Of a stretch of DNA of 26,402 nucleotides, positions 23,440 through 26,402 are shown in pieces. How positions within the stretch are numbered: position 1 is the stretch's first letter; each line of letters opens with the position of its first letter. The notes under the pieces are model-generated. The model ran no database searches and was not told where the DNA came from. It saw nothing but the letters and a program-made list of their open reading frames with translations. This stretch comes from Oppiella nova. Lineage: Eukaryota; Arthropoda; Arachnida; Sarcoptiformes; Oppiidae. The DNA lies in NCBI GenBank assembly GCA_905397405.1, contig CAJPVJ010000400.1, forward strand, positions 1 to 26,402, read 5' to 3'. The position numbers and the translations under genes were made by a program.

Positions 23440-24245
23440 CTATTGTTGTCTTTGGATCTGTATTTGGAAGCGACAACTCGGGGGCAAAACAATCTCTGCG
23501 GTGACTATTGAGTTGAGCCCTAAGTTACTTAACGCCCCTCTTATGAGTCCGCACGTGAAGGCCAAGTACTGCAAGAGTCAGTCAGTCATTATAAGTCTAG
23601 TCTTATGGTTAAGACAAGTGGTGTGACCAGTGGTACAAACCTTTGGCATTTGGTCCACATATTGCTTCGAGTTTGACATTTGTGTGATAAACCGGAACCT
23701 ATTGTCCAGCAATACATAGATTCCCATATGATTTGTTCGCAAATTATCNTAAGACAAGTGGTGTGACCAGTGGTACAAACCTTTGGCATTTGGTCCACAT
23801 ATTGCTTCGAGTTTGACATTTGTGTGATAAACCGGAACCTATTGTCCAGCAATACATAGATTCCCATATGATTTGTTCGCAAATTATCGATTTGTTTCTT
23901 GAAGACAGTGGACCAGAACTCTTTGCAGATGAACTTCATGACATCCAACTCGTCTTTGAATCGCTGCCACTCTTTGGTCGCTCTGAACACAGACACCAAT
24001 TTCATGAACACATGATCACACATACAGTTAAACAATGGACTCACTTCTCCACAAATCTATAGCCAGTGTTGTATCCGATGTGCTCTAAGCGAGAGACACA
24101 CAACTCCTGCAACACATCCACACAATCATCAAAATGGTCACTAAGTGTCACCAATTGGTCATACCTTGGAGTCGTTGTCACTGTTTTGTGCCAACAGTTC
24201 CACACTTTCCATGTGAAGCAAATCAAAGAGTATGTCGTCAATCAT
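23440..24245 (-). CDS. TRAPPC6B: TRAPP complex subunit 6 (Trs33/TRAPPC6B type)
   Basis: Minus-strand exons 24245-24165, 24106-24045, 23982-23781 and 23568-23440 join in phase to 157 aa, about the human TRAPPC6B length (158). MIDDILFDLLHMESVELLAQ starts the Bet3-like fold, followed by SRLEHIGYNTGYRFVEK. The most conserved stretches are MKFICKEFWSTVFKKQIDNL and TNHMGIYVL in exon 3 and YLAFTCGLIRGALSNLG in exon 4. The protein is a core subunit of the TRAPP tethering/Rab-activating complexes at the Golgi. The 212-base intron before exon 4 contains a 140-base block holding a duplicate exon 3 end and an N (23749). If that block is an assembly artefact, the true intron is 72 bases and exon 3 is unbroken. 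Only about 27 bases upstream of this ATG match the second copy, so this copy has no promoter of its own. Confidence 0.88.
23641..23748 (-). pseudogene. Truncated duplicate of TRAPPC6 exon 3
   Basis: The last 108 bases of exon 3 recur here, ending at the N at 23749 with no acceptor or exon start. The block 23610-23748 is identical to 23750-23888. This looks like two contig ends whose overlap was not merged, not a biological pseudogene. The retained piece is the one contiguous with exon 4. Confidence 0.75.
23749..23749. other. Single ambiguous base (N) marking a probable contig join
   Basis: The only non-ACGT base in the window. It sits exactly between two identical 139-base copies. Confidence 0.9.
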
Positions 24246-24268
24246 TGCCACCACTTATCGTAAGTCTT
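23750..24268. repeat. TRAPPC6 tandem unit, copy A
   Basis: A unit of about 520 bases covering exons 1-3 plus short flanks. It matches 24271-24787 with changes mostly in introns. The junction lies in TAAGTCTTGATAAGAC, where a short TAAGAC-like match may mark the breakpoint. Confidence 0.9.
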
Positions 24269-24270
24269 GA

Positions 24271-24787
24271 TAAGACAAGTGGTGTGACCAGTGGTACAAA
24301 CCTTTGGCATTTGGTCCACATATTGCTTCGAGTTTGACATTTGTGTGATAAACCGGAACCTATTGTCCAGCAATACATAGATTCCCATATGATTTGTCCG
24401 TAAATTATCGATTTGTTTCTTGAAGACTGTGGACCAGAACTCTTTGCAGATGAACTTCATGACATCCAACTCGTCTTTGAATCGCTGCCACTCTTTGGTC
24501 GCTCTGAACACAGACACCAATTCATGAACACATTCACACATACAGTCAGACAATGGACTCACTTCTCCACAAATCTATAGCCAGTGTTGTATCCGATGTG
24601 CTCTAAGCGAGAGACACACAACTCCTGCAACACATACACACAATCATCAAAATGGTCACAAAGTGTCACCAATTGGTCATACCTTGGAGTCGTTGTCACT
24701 GTTTTGTGCCAACAGTTCCACACTTTCCATGTGAAGCAAATCAAAGAGTATGTCGTCAATCATTGCCACCACTTATCGTAAGTCTTG
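24271..24787. repeat. TRAPPC6 tandem unit, copy B
   Basis: Second copy of the same unit, directly upstream in the sense of the gene. Offset is 521 bases at one end and 518 at the other because of small intron indels. Confidence 0.9.
24302..24763 (-). pseudogene. Duplicate TRAPPC6 exons 1-3 lacking exon 4
   Basis: Exons 24763-24683, 24624-24563 and 24503-24302 encode the same 115 residues as copy A. Over the 345 exon bases I count only three differences, all synonymous (TTA/TTG Leu, CGG/CGA Arg, ACA/ACT Thr), while the two introns differ by several substitutions and indels. The unit ends about 30 bases into intron 3, so it has no exon 4. Because exon 3 ends and exon 2 begins in phase 0, its donor could in principle join copy A exon 2, or exon 4, without a frameshift. 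It lies next to the natural upstream region. It is either a partial tandem duplication or a second allele placed in line by the assembler. Confidence 0.8.
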
Positions 24788-25199
24788 TAATTGAATTGAT
24801 TGCCAATAACTGTAAGACTGATTGCAATTTGCAAATCAAAATCAATGGCCTATTTGTCACTCAATCTACAGTTTGTGGTGTTTTATATACAATCATAAAA
24901 CACGTCCATTAGTTTTGCCCCCTTTTGTCACACAATGGCTTCAATTATATTGAATACCGGCTTATATTACACGACATTATTTCTATCCATCTCTGTATGA
25001 ATGGGTGCCCAATATGTCACGTGCTTTGCATACCTTTATTGATAGCCTTTTAAACATATTATTTACAAACAAATGGTTTGATTGAAGGAAATGTCAAACA
25101 ATTATAAGATTTTGTTGTATTTTCTCAAATCAGTCAATCATTCATTGAGAATAGGATTGGGATTAAGAAACCGATCCATCGATCAGTTCATAACCAAAG
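24788..25199. promoter_or_regulatory. Divergent upstream region of TRAPPC6 and COQ8
   Basis: About 400 bases between the copy B start codon (minus) and the likely COQ8 start (plus). It contains a CACGTG E-box in GTCACGTGC (25018-25023 core). The short plus-strand frame crossing it is antisense to TRAPPC6 exon 1 and not supported. A shared promoter is inferred from the head-to-head layout. Confidence 0.45.
25018..25023. promoter_or_regulatory. E-box CACGTG
   Basis: Palindromic bHLH (USF/Myc/TFE-type) core, about 180 bases upstream of the proposed COQ8 start. Confidence 0.3.
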
Positions 25200-26402
25200 A
25201 TGCAATCAATGGACTCAAAGATAATGTCAATAAAAATTGCAGACGTTTTGAGACAATTGGCAACAGAAACGGATCCAAACAGGAGTCCAGAAGTGGTCAG
25301 AGAAATGGCAGAAATGTATGTCTTGTTGTCATTGTATTTACTATTACTGCATATATCTGTCAAATATATACATTATATGAAAACAAGTGATTATCAAATA
25401 AATAGTGATTTCTGTGATATTTGTCACCAAATTGTTTAGAGAAAGAGTTCAATGAATGGGACAGAAGTGATGGACAGGTCTTATATGGTATACGAAGGCA
25501 TTCGTCAATACATGCAATACGTGACCAGAAATCAGTTGAAATCTACGAGATTTATGTCACAAATGAGTGGCCCATCAGTTGTAATACCGGTGCAACACTT
25601 CAATCAAAGTTAGTTTCATTTCTTTCTACAATCACATTAACAATTAGACTCAATGTTGTAGTCTTTGAACACGACGTCCACTTAATTGATATTTTAATAA
25701 ATTAACCTTGTTTATATTTACTATTACTGTTATATTAATATTCCTGTAATATTTTAATCATTTATTAAAAAGTTTAAAAATATTTCTTTTTTATTTTCAT
25801 ATACGTAAAATGTACACGTAATCATTTAAATAATTACCTTGTTTCTGTAAATATGTTAATAGGACTGTAATATAAAAATGATTCACTGGCATGACAATAT
25901 AGCTTCTAGTCTAATTTACATTTCTTTATTAACTATAGTCTAATCAAATGAATATCTAATTGTGATTTAGAGAACAATTTGAATGAGGATTTGAATGAAT
26001 TGAATATCAATGAGAATAAGTTTATTGATAAAGAGTTAGTCAAAGAGAATATAATAATTGGCGAGAAAGCAGTCAACAAAAGCCCTGTCAATGAAAAGTC
26101 CAATACTAGAGCCAAACCTCGACTCAATGATAATTGTCGACAAAATCTAAGTCAACGATCAAAAGAACGTAAAGTTCCGGCCAATAGAGTGAGTCGATTG
26201 GCATCTTTCGGGAGTTTAGCGGTTGGTCTCGGATTTGGAGCACTCGAAGAGATGACGAAAAAGACTTTAGGAATCTCTTCGCGCTCTTCGCAAAGCATTT
26301 TGGGATCAAATCCATTGCTGACGGAAGCGAATGCCAACCGAATCGTCGACACGTTGTGTCGCGTGAGAGGAGCGGCCCTTAAATTGGGACAAATGCTGAG
26401 CA
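25200..26402 (+). CDS. COQ8: COQ8/ADCK3 atypical kinase, N-terminal part (3' partial)
   Basis: Exons 25200-25315, 25442-25608 and 25971-26402, the last running off the window, all in phase: 238 residues plus one base. Exon 3 is diagnostic: [20 protein letters not shown], then [31 protein letters not shown] and the KxGQ motif (KLGQ, residues 232-235), the signature of the UbiB/COQ8 family. COQ8 is a mitochondrial inner-membrane ATPase/kinase-like protein needed for coenzyme Q synthesis. The [13 protein letters not shown] stretch fits the single membrane segment. Exon 1 encodes [14 protein letters not shown], a plausible amphipathic helix. Start is chosen after an in-frame TAA at 25191; Met4 and Met9 are alternatives. 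A second frame over exon 1 (ATG at about 25091) splices in phase to AGA at 25440, so the N-terminus is less certain than the rest. The catalytic lobe lies beyond the window. Confidence 0.9.

Noticed and set aside
24041-24912. Open frames of 65-86 residues around the TRAPPC6 copies, including a Trp/His-rich minus-strand pair
   Set aside because: They read through exons in wrong frames, through intron 1, or antisense; the spliced TRAPPC6 model explains the region.
1-26402. CRISPR array, bacterial operon or viral system
   Set aside because: No regularly spaced repeats and no such genes; the spliced conserved animal genes show a nuclear eukaryotic locus.

Overview
This is a nuclear genome segment from an animal. 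It is AT-rich, genes are split by mostly short GT-AG introns (about 56-160 bp), and there are no bacterial-style operons. The mix of an Expanded/FRMD6-type FERM protein, a single-domain galectin, one PIAS-type SUMO ligase, a TRAPPC6 subunit and a COQ8 kinase, together with very compact introns, suggests an arthropod. An acariform mite is my best guess, from gene content and style only; no species can be proven from the sequence.

Layout. Positions 1-12095 hold no coding region I can support. This part is AT-rich with (TC/GA)n tracts, a GC-richer patch with palindromes and a consensus CRE (2020-2345), and nested direct repeats at 4788-6068. From 12120 to 16626 (+) lies an eight-exon Expanded/FRMD6 homologue (1021 aa by my splice model) with a FERM domain and one PPxY motif. 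It converges on a galectin-related gene (17868-19055, -, 5' end not found). The galectin domain there is followed by a Pro/Tyr-rich region, a Gly/Ala 'glycine-zipper' segment and a Lys/His/Trp tail. About 1 kb away and divergent to it is a PIAS SUMO E3 ligase (20086-23181, +, eleven exons, 679 aa) with SAP, PINIT, SP-RING and acidic SUMO-interacting motifs.

Next, convergent with PIAS, is TRAPPC6 (minus strand, 157 aa) at 23440-24245. Its exons 1-3 occur a second time directly upstream (24302-24763), and part of exon 3 occurs a third time next to a single N at 23749. The third copy is probably an unmerged contig overlap; the second may be a real tandem duplication or two alleles laid end to end. 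The window ends in the first three coding exons of COQ8/ADCK3 (from 25200, +), which shares a short divergent upstream region with TRAPPC6.

The genes do not form one pathway: growth control (Hippo), SUMOylation, vesicle tethering, coenzyme Q synthesis and a lectin-like protein. Exon models rest on reading-frame and splice-phase agreement plus remembered family sequence; no alignment could be run.
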